A stretch of 64,000 nucleotides of DNA from Actinoplanes oblitus (GTDB lineage: Bacteria; Actinomycetota; Actinomycetes; Mycobacteriales; Micromonosporaceae). The stretch is taken from contig NZ_CP126980.1 of NCBI RefSeq assembly GCF_030252345.1, forward strand, positions 1,503,501 through 1,567,500, written 5' to 3'. Below, piece by piece: positions 14,906 through 23,297 of this stretch. The notes beneath the pieces are model-generated. The model saw only the letters and a program-made list of their open reading frames with translations, made no database searches and was not told where the DNA came from. The first letter of the stretch is position 1, and each line of letters begins with the position of its first letter. A program made the position numbers and the translations under genes.

Positions 14906-16041
14906 GCGAGTACCAGTATTACGAGTTCGTGGCGCTTGATCAGGCGTTGACGGCGGAGCAGCAGGGCGAGTTGCGGGCGGTGTCGTCGCGGGGCCGGATC
15001 ACGTCGTCGGGCTTCGTCAACGACTATCAGTGGGGTGACCTGAAGGCAGATCCAGCGAAGTGGATGGAGCGGTACTTCGACGCGCATCTGTATCTGGCGA
15101 ACTGGGGCACACGGCGGATCATGCTGCGCTTTCCGAAGGCAGTGCTGGCGCCGGAGACGGTGGAAACGTTTTGTGCCGGGGAGTCGGCCCGCTGTTGGAC
15201 GACTCGTACCCATGTGATCCTCGATCTTCGTAGTGAGGATGAGGACGGTGACGAGGAGTGGTGGGACGAGGAGCGGCGGCTGGCAGCGATCGTGCCGGTC
15301 CGGGCGGAGTTGGCCGGCGGTGATCGGCGGCTGCTGTATCTGGCGTGGCTGCTGGGTGTGCAGAATCGGGAATTGGATGATGACGAGCCCGAGCTCCCGG
15401 TCCCGTCGGGGCTGGCGAAGCTGAGCGGGCCGTTGCGGGCCCTGGCCGAATTCCTGCGTATCGACGACGATCTGCTCGATGCGGCGGCCGCGGCGAGCCG
15501 GCCGTTGACCGAAGTGGCGCCGTCGGTCGCCGATCTGCGCCGATGGGTGAAGGACCTGCCCCCGGCTGACAAGGACGAGGGGTTGCTGCGGGTACTGCGA
15601 GGTGAGGCCGGTCTGCTGCGGTCGGAGTTGCTGCGGCGGTACCACGGTACGGCGCAGGAGGACCAGACAGGGGAGCGCCGGACTGCCGGAGAGTTGCTCG
15701 CCGCCGCCGAGAATCGCTGGGCCGTGCGGCAGCAGCGGATCCGTGAATGTGAGGTGGCCGAACGCAAACGTCGTGAGGAGGCGGCCGCCGCAGCCCGCGA
15801 GCAGCGTCTGGACGAGCTGGCGCGGAACCCGGTTCAGGGTTGGAGCCAGGTGGACGAGTTGATCGCGACTAAGCGCCCGAAGGACTATGACGCGGCGGTG
15901 AGCCTGCTACGAGATCTTCAGGCGCTGGCGGTACGGGAGGGTGAGATCTTCGAGTTCGCGGAGCAGATGGCTCGGCTGCGGGAACGTCATGCCCGCAAGC
16001 CAAGCCTGATAGACCGTTTTGATCGGGCCCGGCTCGACTGA
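14902..16041 (+). CDS. Hypothetical protein with conserved N-terminal domain and coiled coil
   Basis: 379 residues, starting at the ATG inside the upstream stop. Residues 1-100 (MSEYQYYEFVALDQALT, YQWGDLKADPAKWMERYFDAHLYLANWGTRRIMLRFP) resemble a conserved domain seen in many bacteria but without known function. Residues 255-300 are Arg/Glu/Ala-rich and form a likely coiled coil (RIRECEVAERKRREEAAAAAREQRLDELA). No catalytic motif seen. It may form one module with the truncated TOTE gene that follows 45 bases later. Confidence 0.6.
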   Translation: MSEYQYYEFVALDQALTAEQQGELRAVSSRGRITSSGFVNDYQWGDLKADPAKWMERYFDAHLYLANWGTRRIMLRFPKAVLAPETVETFCAGESARCWTTRTHVILDLRSEDEDGDEEWWDEERRLAAIVPVRAELAGGDRRLLYLAWLLGVQNRELDDDEPELPVPSGLAKLSGPLRALAEFLRIDDDLLDAAAAASRPLTEVAPSVADLRRWVKDLPPADKDEGLLRVLRGEAGLLRSELLRRYHGTAQEDQTGERRTAGELLAAAENRWAVRQQRIRECEVAERKRREEAAAAAREQRLDELARNPVQGWSQVDELIATKRPKDYDAAVSLLRDLQALAVREGEIFEFAEQMARLRERHARKPSLIDRFDRARLD

Positions 16042-16085
16042 CTCGGCTGTCGGGCTTGCGGCGACCGGCGTGTGAAGATTGGCCG

Positions 16086-16739
16086 GTGGTGTCCGTTGAC
16101 GCGGTGACTGATGACGATGTCGCCCGGCTGCGTCGTGAGCTGGAGCGGTTACGGACGGAAAACCTTCGGTTGTCGCGACTGCTGGAGCTCCGGGGCCAGG
16201 ACACCGCTCCAGCACCGGAGCAACTCGCCGCGATGGCCACACCCGGACCGGTCACGATGGCGTCGCCGGTGCCGGAGAAGTTGGCGCTCTACGTCAACCT
16301 GTTCCGGGCGCGACGGGATGCTTATGCGAAGCGTTGGGAGAACCACCGGCTGGGTACGGCGGGGTGGTCCCCGGCGGTGGCAGGTGGGTGGCGCAAGGGG
16401 ATGGACCGGCGCACGGCAGCCTATCTGCCGCTCACCGCGGAAGTGGTTGCCGCCCATCTCGTCGGTGACGTGTTCATCGGCCTGTATCCGCTGCTCACCG
16501 ACAACAGCTGCCACTTCCTGGCCGCGGACTTCGACGGCAGTACTGCGATGCTCGACGCGCTGGCCTACCGCAAAGCTGCCCGAGCCAGTGGTGTCCCGGC
16601 CCCCAGACCCACCTCACGGTGGGTGCGGGGGCTGTCCAGTCACGGTTTGACGTGGCCAGGGTGCCGTCGCACCGGTCGGGTGGCGGTTCGCAGCAGGTGT
16701 TTCGCGTCGGTCGCGGTGTCTTCCGCGGTGTGCTCGTGA
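16086..16739 (+). pseudogene. Truncated TOTE conflict-system primase (AEP) gene
   Basis: From GTG 16086 the frame encodes a short coiled coil (DDVARLRRELERLRTENLRLSRLLEL) and then the start of the TOTE archaeo-eukaryotic primase domain: YVNLFRARRDAYAKRWENHR, YLPLTAEVVAAHL, IGLYPLLTDNSCHFLAADFDG. DFDG carries the expected catalytic acids. Similarity ends at about residue 170 (ASGVPA, near 16590); the rest of the primase and the helicase part of these large proteins are missing, and the remaining 45 residues are unrelated Arg/Ser-rich sequence. It is a 5' stub of a defence gene cut off at the border with backbone DNA. Confidence 0.75.
16599..16632. terminator. Strong hairpin at the TOTE breakpoint
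   Basis: GCCCCC (16599-16604) and ACCCACC (16607-16613) pair with GGTGGGT (16618-16624) and GGGGGC (16627-16632) around a TCAC loop. It lies 127 bases past the stop of the reverse-strand GH81 gene and exactly where TOTE similarity ends. It probably ends the glucan operon and may act in both directions. Confidence 0.55.
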
Positions 16740-16758
16740 GGCGGGCGGGCTGTCGTTT

Positions 16759-18897
16759 TCATCCTCCGGGCGCGCGGAGGATCCGGGGCGCATCCGCGGA
16801 CCCGAACGCCAGCGACCCGATCGGCGCGGCCGCTTTCGGCTGTGGAGGGCCCAGCACGGCCAGGGCCTCGACCCAATAGCGGACCATCGCCCGGCTGGTG
16901 CTCTCCTCCCGGGAGACTCCCGCGTCGAGCCGGCGGCGGGCGGCCTCCGGGTCGGACAGGGCCAGGTCGGCGGCGAAGAGATCACCCCAGACGGCGGGCT
17001 TGTCGCCCAGTTCCTTCTGGCGGGCGGCCGACGGGCCGCGGTAGAAGGCGCCGGCGGTCAACGGCAGCAGCTGGATGCCGAGGACGGACTCCGGCTTGGG
17101 GTCGAACCAGGTCGCATAGTCGATCTTGGCGTCCCAGACGATGCCCGCGGTGGTGTGCGCGTATCCGGTCTGGCGGGTCAACCCCTCGCCGAGCCAGTAC
17201 ATCCGGGCCGTCGCCGCCTCCAGCGCGTAGTGGGCGATGCCGTACCGGGTCATCTCCGCGTTGTCACGGACGGTTCCCCAGCGGACCACGGCTTCCCAGG
17301 CCGCCACCGCTTCGCTGGACGACTCCTGGTTGTTGCCGTCCGCGAAGGGGGCGAACCCGGAGGCGGCCGAGCTGCCGAGATAGGCGTTGAAGGCCCGGAA
17401 CGGCGGCAGCCCGTTCGCGGGACCGATCGCCAGGGAACCGGCGTAGTCGCGGACGATCAGGTCGACCACGTCGCCGTAGTCGCGGGCGAACGTGGGATCG
17501 GCCGCTGCCAGCACGGCTGCGGCGCGGACCAGGTAGCCGTACTGAAAGTGATGATCGTTGTAGTCCTGTGCGCCGAACTCGGCCGGCACCGCTATCAGTC
17601 CACCCCAGGTCCGGTCGTAGCCGAAGTAACGCTTGTCGGACGGTCCCGTGTAGGTCAGCCAGTCGGTGAGCTGCGGCCGCAACAGGTTGAGCGCCGCCGT
17701 ACGCTGGGTGTCCGCACCGGAGGCGGCCGCGACCTCGGCGATGGTGGACAGCCGGCCGAGTTCCTTGAGCCCGAAGTAGCTGCCGCCCGTGCCGGGCGGA
17801 TCGGCCAGGTCTCGGTCCAGGTCGGCCAGCACGGCTTGGTGTGCCGCCTTGCTCAGCGATACCTTCGGCATGGCGGTGAGCAGGCCGGGCAGCGGGGTCC
17901 TGACCTGCACCGCGTTGGCCGTGACCAGGGACATCGGCCCCCGCGCGTCCGGATAGGAGCCGGCCAGCGGCGCGGGCCCCGCGACCAGGCCGGCTTGGTG
18001 GTGCGGCAGCAGGGCCCAGGCACCGGCCCCACCGGCGGCCCGGCGTGCGGTCAGTGTCTGACTGACCGTTCCGGCTGCCGCGTCGTACGCCGTGGTCGCC
18101 GTGGTCTGCACGATCGGATCGTCGGTGCTGGCCTTCTCCCAGCTCGCCCGATCAGCGCCGGCCGGGACCCGGGCGACGGCGAGGTGCTCGCCCGACCCGG
18201 TGATGGTGGTCCCGGTCTGCGTCAGACCAGTACCGAGCACGTCCCAGCGCCCGCCCGCGATGTCGAGCCGGGCACGAGTGGGCGAGCTACCCACGTCGCG
18301 GAAGGTGCCGGTCAAGGCGGGTATCGCCCCTTCGAAGCGCAGCCAAACCACCGGGCTGCCCTGCGCGAGGGTGACATCGACCCGGCCGCCGCCGGCGAGC
18401 CCGACCCTCAGGACGACATGGAAGGCGCCGTAGCTGACGACGCTCACGGCGCCGGTGGCCGCGCCGACGGTGAGGGCGGGCAGAAACGGGGTGACGACGG
18501 CGTTCGCGGAGGCGGTGACCGACGCGCCGCTGATCTGCAGGCCGCCGGCGGCGGCCTGCACGGCCAGCGGGTGGGTCCAGATCGGCTGGGTACGGGGCCC
18601 GGTCAGGGCGGAACTCCACCACTGGTTGGTCGGCACCGCTTGGCCCGTAAGGTCGCCGGCCTGCGCGGGGGCCTTGGACGGGGCGGAGCCGGCCGGCAGC
18701 TTGTCGGCGATGCTGCCACGGCCGGTTACCACGGGCATGGTGAGCGGCGACGCGGCGGCGTCCTCCATGACCGTTCCGGCATTCCGCGCCGGCGCCGGCG
18801 GAACCCCGTCCGGCCGCCCGGCGTCCGGCGTGGCGGTGCATGCCGTCAGCACGGTGAGCCCCGCGATCGCGGTCACGGTCAGTCTGCGGCGGTTCAT
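16759..18897 (-). CDS. GH81 endo-1,3-beta-glucanase lipoprotein
   Basis: 712 residues. A lipoprotein signal ends in the lipobox LTAC (Cys20). The mature part follows glycoside hydrolase family 81: an N-terminal beta-sandwich (NQWWSSALTG near 91), DYNDHHFQYGYL near 442-453 with the catalytic Asp region, and DGNNQESSSEAV near 518-528, which holds the catalytic Glu pair. GH81 enzymes cut internal beta-1,3 bonds of glucans by inversion. The start overlaps the HlyD-like gene by ATGA, and a GT2 polysaccharide synthase lies upstream in the same operon. Inference: it trims or releases the polymer made by that synthase, rather than degrading food glucan. Confidence 0.88.
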   Translation of the reverse strand: MNRRRLTVTAIAGLTVLTACTATPDAGRPDGVPPAPARNAGTVMEDAAASPLTMPVVTGRGSIADKLPAGSAPSKAPAQAGDLTGQAVPTNQWWSSALTGPRTQPIWTHPLAVQAAAGGLQISGASVTASANAVVTPFLPALTVGAATGAVSVVSYGAFHVVLRVGLAGGGRVDVTLAQGSPVVWLRFEGAIPALTGTFRDVGSSPTRARLDIAGGRWDVLGTGLTQTGTTITGSGEHLAVARVPAGADRASWEKASTDDPIVQTTATTAYDAAAGTVSQTLTARRAAGGAGAWALLPHHQAGLVAGPAPLAGSYPDARGPMSLVTANAVQVRTPLPGLLTAMPKVSLSKAAHQAVLADLDRDLADPPGTGGSYFGLKELGRLSTIAEVAAASGADTQRTAALNLLRPQLTDWLTYTGPSDKRYFGYDRTWGGLIAVPAEFGAQDYNDHHFQYGYLVRAAAVLAAADPTFARDYGDVVDLIVRDYAGSLAIGPANGLPPFRAFNAYLGSSAASGFAPFADGNNQESSSEAVAAWEAVVRWGTVRDNAEMTRYGIAHYALEAATARMYWLGEGLTRQTGYAHTTAGIVWDAKIDYATWFDPKPESVLGIQLLPLTAGAFYRGPSAARQKELGDKPAVWGDLFAADLALSDPEAARRRLDAGVSREESTSRAMVRYWVEALAVLGPPQPKAAAPIGSLAFGSADAPRILRAPGG

Positions 18898-19673
18898 GCG
18901 CTGTTCACGGCGGGAGTGTTGCCGACGGCCGTGGTGGTGTCGACGACCACGGTGAACCGCAGCCCCGGCACCAGCGTCCGCACTGTCGCACGGGCCGCCG
19001 GGTCCGGCCGCAACACGACGGTCAGCTCGTCGTCGGCGCCCGGCTGCCGGGCGGTGTCGACCTTCGGTTCGACCTTCTCCAGCGTCGCCGTTATCCGGCC
19101 GGACAGGCCGGGGCCGGTCAGGTAGGCGAGCATCCCGAGCCGGAGCTTGCGCAGCTTCTCCAGCGGCACGTCGACCGCGAAGGCGACCTTTGCCGGGTCG
19201 TACAGGGTGACGATCGGCTCACCGGCGCGGGCGATCTGCCCGGGAGCGACGTTGATCTTGGTGATGATGCCGGCGGCGGGCGCCTGCAGTTTCTGCACTC
19301 GTCGCGTGTTCCCGTCCCCGTCCGCGGTCAGGGTGATGGTGGCCAGGACCGTGCCGGCGGTGACGCTGGTCCGCTCGGTGGTCAGCATGTCGGTGACGAC
19401 GGCGGCGTCGGCCGAACCGACGGCGATCGGCTGTGCGATGAGCACGGCGGTGCCGGCATCCACCATCTTCCGTTCGGCGAGGCGCTGCCGCACGATGTGG
19501 GTGCCGCCCGCGCCGGCCGCCGCCAGCAGGATCAGCACCACCAGGCTGGTACGCGCGATCCGCAGCGCACCGCGTCCGCGGCGCTTCGGCGGCGGGGCCG
19601 CCGGCGGGGTGCTCTGGATGACTCGGGTCGAATCGTTGTCGTAGGTTCTGACATTGTCGACAGTGGCGCTCAT
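18894..19673 (-). CDS. HlyD/Alg44-like periplasmic adaptor of the glucan operon
   Basis: 259 residues from the ATG at 19673; the frame is open much further upstream but overlaps the synthase. A basic Pro-rich cytoplasmic head (1-37) precedes one membrane helix (about 38-58). Outside lies a split biotinyl-lipoyl/beta-barrel domain like that of HlyD adaptors: VTAGTVLATITL, then APAAGIITKINVAPGQIARAGEPIVTLYDPAKVAFAVDV. In Alg44 and related proteins such domains assist polysaccharide export across the envelope. It is sandwiched between the GT2 synthase (29 bases) and GH81 (overlap), so the three form one system. Confidence 0.75.
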   Translation of the reverse strand: MSATVDNVRTYDNDSTRVIQSTPPAAPPPKRRGRGALRIARTSLVVLILLAAAGAGGTHIVRQRLAERKMVDAGTAVLIAQPIAVGSADAAVVTDMLTTERTSVTAGTVLATITLTADGDGNTRRVQKLQAPAAGIITKINVAPGQIARAGEPIVTLYDPAKVAFAVDVPLEKLRKLRLGMLAYLTGPGLSGRITATLEKVEPKVDTARQPGADDELTVVLRPDPAARATVRTLVPGLRFTVVVDTTTAVGNTPAVNSA

Positions 19674-19702
19674 TGTCGTACCCTCTCGGCCGTGTGGACG
19701 GG

Positions 19703-21316
19703 TCAGGCGGTCGCCGCGATCTGCTGCGGCCGGGTGGTGGGTTGTCCGCCGGCGGCCGGACGCGCGGCCTCCGGCGATCCGGCCGGTGGCTTCGCGCCTC
19801 GCCGGAGCCGGCCGCCGGTGACCGATTCGAGGATCATCCGGCCGAGGATCAGAACGATCATGGAGGCCCAGCCGACGGACAGCCAGGTCGGTGCCGGATC
19901 GGCCATGACGAGCACACCGACGACGATGGCGGTGATGTTCAGCGTCAACAGGGCGAACAGGGGCATGACCGCCCACAGCGACCGGGTGCCGTCGCCGCCG
20001 GCGGCGTTGGTGGCCTTCCACTTCGCCGGCCGGCCGAGCAGTACGCCGCCGAGCGCTCGCAGGTGTACCGGCGTCGCGCCGATGCTGGCCACGATCGCCG
20101 AGAGTTTGAACCCGCCCGACTGCAGCCAGGTGACCAGCAGCACGGCCGCCTGGAACGGCAGGTAGTGGGTCGCCCAGGCGAAACCGTCGGCGCGGATCGG
20201 GCTCAGCGCGAAGAGGAGGTAGAGCGCCGGGAAAAGCATGAAGGTCAGCATCGCCATGGACAGCAGATAATGCGTACCGCAGAACAGGTACTGCAGCCGC
20301 TGGTCGATGGTCAGGCCGATGCCGCTCTTGAACAGCCGCCCGCGCAGCAGCACCTCGAAACCACCGCTCGCCCAGCGCAACTGCTGCTTCAGATATGACG
20401 GGACATCCTGAGGAGCCAGCCCGCGGGCCAGCACCTGCGGGACGTAGATGGATTTCCAGCCGCGCTTGTGCAGCTCGATGGACGTCCAGATGTCCTCGGA
20501 GTTGCTGCCCGTCCAGATGCCGCCGATGTCGTCCAGCGCGGCTCGCCGGAACATCACGTTCGTACCGACGCAGAAGGCGGCGTTGAAGTGGTTCTTGCCC
20601 GGGCAGACCAGCTCATAGAAGATGCGCTGAGCCTCGCCGGAGCCGGTAGCGACCAGATTGACGTTGTTCGTGAAGAACTGCGGTGACTGGACGAATGCCA
20701 CGTCCGGGTCGTGGAAGTGCGGCAAGATGCTGAGCAGGAAGCTCGGCTCGGGCACGTGGTCGGCGTCGAAGATGACCACGAACTCGCCGTTGGTGCGCGC
20801 CAGCCCGGCATTGACGTTGCCGGCCTTCGCGTGCGCGCCGCCCGGGCGGCGCAGATAGCCGATGCCCACCTCGTCCGCGATCTCGCGCAGCTCGTCGCTG
20901 TCGCCGTCGTCGAGCAGGAACGTCCGATGTGGCAGGTCCATGTCGCGGGCGGCGATCATGGTGCGCCGGACCAGCGCCGGCTCCTCGCCGTACGCGGTGA
21001 TGAAGACGTCGATGGACGGGACTTCCGCGCCGGCCCGCAGCCGGTTGCGCCAGACCGTGGCGTCCACCGGTTCGGGCCGGTCGTCGTGGGCCAGGATGGT
21101 CCACCACGTGCCGATCAGGTGCAGGGCGGTCAGGCCTTCGGCGGCCAGCATGGCGAACCAGAGCCAGCCGGGCCCGCGGTACGCCGGGTTGAGAAGGAAC
21201 AGCTGATAGAACAGCGTGGCGGCGAGCGCCGCGATGATGGCTACGCGTGTCGAGCGCTGCAGCGGCCGCCATGCCAGGCGAGCAGCCCGGGCCGGCGGAA
21301 CTGGCGATGCCGTCAT
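19703..21316 (-). CDS. GT2 cellulose-synthase-like membrane glycosyltransferase
   Basis: 537 residues. Two membrane helices at about 25-75, a cytoplasmic GT-A domain with the processive motifs DDGDS (~133), DADH (~182), SED (~272) and QQLRW (~309), then several helices (about 345-500). This is the BcsA/curdlan-synthase layout but without a C-terminal PilZ domain, so cyclic-di-GMP control through PilZ is not expected. The sugar made is not readable from sequence. The co-encoded GH81 enzyme argues for a beta-1,3-containing glucan. GGGAGC precedes the start. Confidence 0.83.
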   Translation of the reverse strand: MTASPVPPARAARLAWRPLQRSTRVAIIAALAATLFYQLFLLNPAYRGPGWLWFAMLAAEGLTALHLIGTWWTILAHDDRPEPVDATVWRNRLRAGAEVPSIDVFITAYGEEPALVRRTMIAARDMDLPHRTFLLDDGDSDELREIADEVGIGYLRRPGGAHAKAGNVNAGLARTNGEFVVIFDADHVPEPSFLLSILPHFHDPDVAFVQSPQFFTNNVNLVATGSGEAQRIFYELVCPGKNHFNAAFCVGTNVMFRRAALDDIGGIWTGSNSEDIWTSIELHKRGWKSIYVPQVLARGLAPQDVPSYLKQQLRWASGGFEVLLRGRLFKSGIGLTIDQRLQYLFCGTHYLLSMAMLTFMLFPALYLLFALSPIRADGFAWATHYLPFQAAVLLVTWLQSGGFKLSAIVASIGATPVHLRALGGVLLGRPAKWKATNAAGGDGTRSLWAVMPLFALLTLNITAIVVGVLVMADPAPTWLSVGWASMIVLILGRMILESVTGGRLRRGAKPPAGSPEAARPAAGGQPTTRPQQIAATA

Positions 21317-21810
21317 GGATGCTCCCGAAACGATCGATATCCAGCACCGTGGATTCGGTGCCGTAGACCAGGGAACAGGAAGATCTGCTGACGCGCGACC
21401 ACTCGCGCCGAAAGTTTATATTCGGCACGGGTTACAGATTCATAAAATCGCCCTTTCGTACGCGGTATTATGATCTTCCTGCATTCTTGGGCATCGTCCC
21501 TGAGCTGGCATCACACATCTATGTGTGTTAATTATTGGTGACCTTTCGGTCTCTTTGGATTCACCATGAAACGTTGATCAGTGGGTGACGTCACATGGTG
21601 CGCCGACCAGATGGTGGGCAGCTATCGATGCTACCGAAACATCGCTGAAACGAGGTGGCCTCGATCCGGCGGGGAGTCGATCCGCCCGCCAGGTATCTGT
21701 CCCGCCATTCAGGTCTTGGCGCGCCCGAATGATCGAGACTTTCATTGATTCCGGGGCCTTGCCGGAACGGGAGCCGAAGTGGCCTGATGGCGGGTCGTCG
21801 CGGGGGTCTT
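21317..21810. other. Regulatory region upstream of the glucan operon
   Basis: No gene is visible in these 494 bases. The part from 21410 to 21600 is AT-rich compared with its surroundings and contains the palindrome at 21512-21527. It must hold the promoter of the GT2-HlyD-GH81 operon and the 3' region of ppk2. Confidence 0.5.
21512..21527. promoter_or_regulatory. Palindrome upstream of the glucan operon
   Basis: CACACAT-CT-ATGTGTG is an inverted repeat with 7-bp perfect arms, in AT-rich DNA about 200 bases before the synthase start. It looks like a dimeric repressor or activator site. TTAATTATT follows directly. Confidence 0.45.
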
Positions 21811-22749
21811 CTACTTCGGGAGATCCGCTCCTGCGCGCCGCTTCCTCGGCTCCGCCCTGCCGGCCGGTTCAGCCTTCGCGGCCGCCGGAGGCGACTTCCG
21901 GACCGTCGCCAGGGTGGCGGCGTGGTCCGGCACGAACGTCTGCATGTCGCGTGGCGTGCGCTGGTATCCGCTCGACGGCGGCCGGGCCGGCAGCGACAGA
22001 GGCACCCGCCGCACCTCGTGGTACGGGATCGTGGAGATCAGGTGGGCGATCATGTTGATCCGCGCCCGCCGTTTGTCCTCGCTCTCCACGACGTACCAGG
22101 GCGCTTCGGGGATGTCGGTGTGCAGGAACATCTCGTCCTTCGCGCGGGAGTACTCCTCCCACCGGCTGACCGACTCGAGGTCCATGGGGGAGAGCTTCCA
22201 CCGGCGCATCGGATCCTTCAGCCGGGAACGGAACCGCTGCTCCTGCTCGTGATCGCTGACCGAGAACCAGTACTTGCGGAGCAGGATGCCGTCCTCGATC
22301 AGGAGCCGTTCGAAGATCGGGCACTGGTGCAGGAAGCGCATGTACTCCGCGTTGTCGCAGAAGCCCATCACGCGCTCGACGCCGGCCCGGTTGTACCAGC
22401 TCCGGTCGAACAACACGATCTCTCCGCGGGCCGGGAAGCGCTCGATGTAGCGCTGGAAGTACCACTGCCCGCGCTCACGCTCGGTGGGCGCCGGGAGGGC
22501 GGCGATCCGGGCCAGGCGTGGGTTGAGGAACTCGGTGACCCGCTTGATGGTGCTGCCCTTGCCGGCGGCGTCGCGTCCCTCGAAGACCACGACCACCCGG
22601 GCGCCCTCCACCTTCACCCACTCCTGGAGCTTCACGAGCTCGCCTTGCAGACGGAACAACTCCGCCTCGTAGGCCTTCTTCGGTAGTCGTTCGACCCGCT
22701 CGTGCTTGGTCACCGCAGCCGCCCCCTCCAGAGTGTCCTGAGTGGGCAT
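21811..22749 (-). CDS. ppk2: Polyphosphate kinase 2 family protein
   Basis: 312 residues from the ATG at 22749; an in-frame ATG at 22788 would add 13 residues. The PPK2 core is complete: Walker A EGRDAAGKGST near 57, Walker B/lid motif DRSWYNRAGVERVMGF near 115, and the Arg-rich RFRSRLKDPMRRWKLSPMDLES. These enzymes transfer phosphate between polyphosphate and nucleotides; one-domain PPK2 of this type usually favours GDP or ADP phosphorylation, but the preference cannot be told here. A Pro/Ala/Lys-rich tail of about 50 residues is extra. It is probably monocistronic. Confidence 0.88.
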   Translation of the reverse strand: MPTQDTLEGAAAVTKHERVERLPKKAYEAELFRLQGELVKLQEWVKVEGARVVVVFEGRDAAGKGSTIKRVTEFLNPRLARIAALPAPTERERGQWYFQRYIERFPARGEIVLFDRSWYNRAGVERVMGFCDNAEYMRFLHQCPIFERLLIEDGILLRKYWFSVSDHEQEQRFRSRLKDPMRRWKLSPMDLESVSRWEEYSRAKDEMFLHTDIPEAPWYVVESEDKRRARINMIAHLISTIPYHEVRRVPLSLPARPPSSGYQRTPRDMQTFVPDHAATLATVRKSPPAAAKAEPAGRAEPRKRRAGADLPK

Positions 22750-22799
22750 TGTTCTCGGGTGCCGGGCCGTACCGGCGGCGGTTCGCATGGTGCGACATC

Positions 22800-22822
22800 G
22801 GGCCCACGGAATCGGTGGGCCC
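22800..22822 (-). terminator. Hairpin after the type VII-style operon
   Basis: GGGCCCAC at 22800-22807 pairs with GTGGGCCC at 22815-22822 around a seven-base loop. It lies 107 bases beyond the stop of 22929-23297 and before ppk2, so it should end the YbaB-EspC-effector-immunity transcript. Confidence 0.55.
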
Positions 22823-22928
22823 GCGGGCCCCTTCCGGGTGACGCCTCGATCAACCCGTCAGGGATCCTGGGAGTCAGGCGGGACCGGCGACAGTCAGCCG
22901 CCGGCCGTGTCCGGTCCGGCCGCGAGGT

Positions 22929-23297
22929 CTACGGCTGCGCATCCTCGATGCGGGTACAACGCAGGTAGGCGAGCAGATCCCTCTGGTCGGTTTCGGGCAG
23001 CGCCCCGAACGCCCGGTATGCCACCTGTCTTGCGTGTGGTGTCCGCGCGGCCAGCAACGAGACGATCGCCGCCCATGCCAGGGACATCGCATGGATACGG
23101 TCGTCGCGGAGAACCGGAAGACTCGTCAGCTCACCCAGCAGGCTCGCGGCGTCGTTGTCGGTGGTGGCCCGGTCGCCGAGCTCGAAGACGGCCTTTCCCC
23201 GGTAGGGGCCACCGGCTCGGATGAGGTCGGCCAGCTCGATGTTGCTCATCTCCCGGACCGGCGGCACGGGAAGTCTCGGCGGGACAGGAATGGTCAT
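22929..23297 (-). CDS. Probable immunity protein of the 23294-24526 effector
   Basis: 122 residues, starting within the effector stop (overlap 23294-23297). The protein is soluble and mostly helical (MSNIELADLIRAGGPYRGKAVFELGDRATTDNDAASLLGELTS, then HAMSLAWAAIVSLLAARTPHARQVAYRAFGALPETDQRDLLAYL) and looks like HEAT-type repeats. It has no signal peptide. A small cytoplasmic protein directly coupled behind a polymorphic-toxin-like gene is usually its immunity factor. That role is inferred from position only. Confidence 0.55.
   Translation of the reverse strand: MTIPVPPRLPVPPVREMSNIELADLIRAGGPYRGKAVFELGDRATTDNDAASLLGELTSLPVLRDDRIHAMSLAWAAIVSLLAARTPHARQVAYRAFGALPETDQRDLLAYLRCTRIEDAQP

Noticed and set aside
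17155..19125. A 656-codon forward frame
   Set aside because: It lies opposite the GH81 and HlyD-like genes, has a composition dominated by Arg/Gly/Val as expected from antisense third-position GC, and shows no domain.
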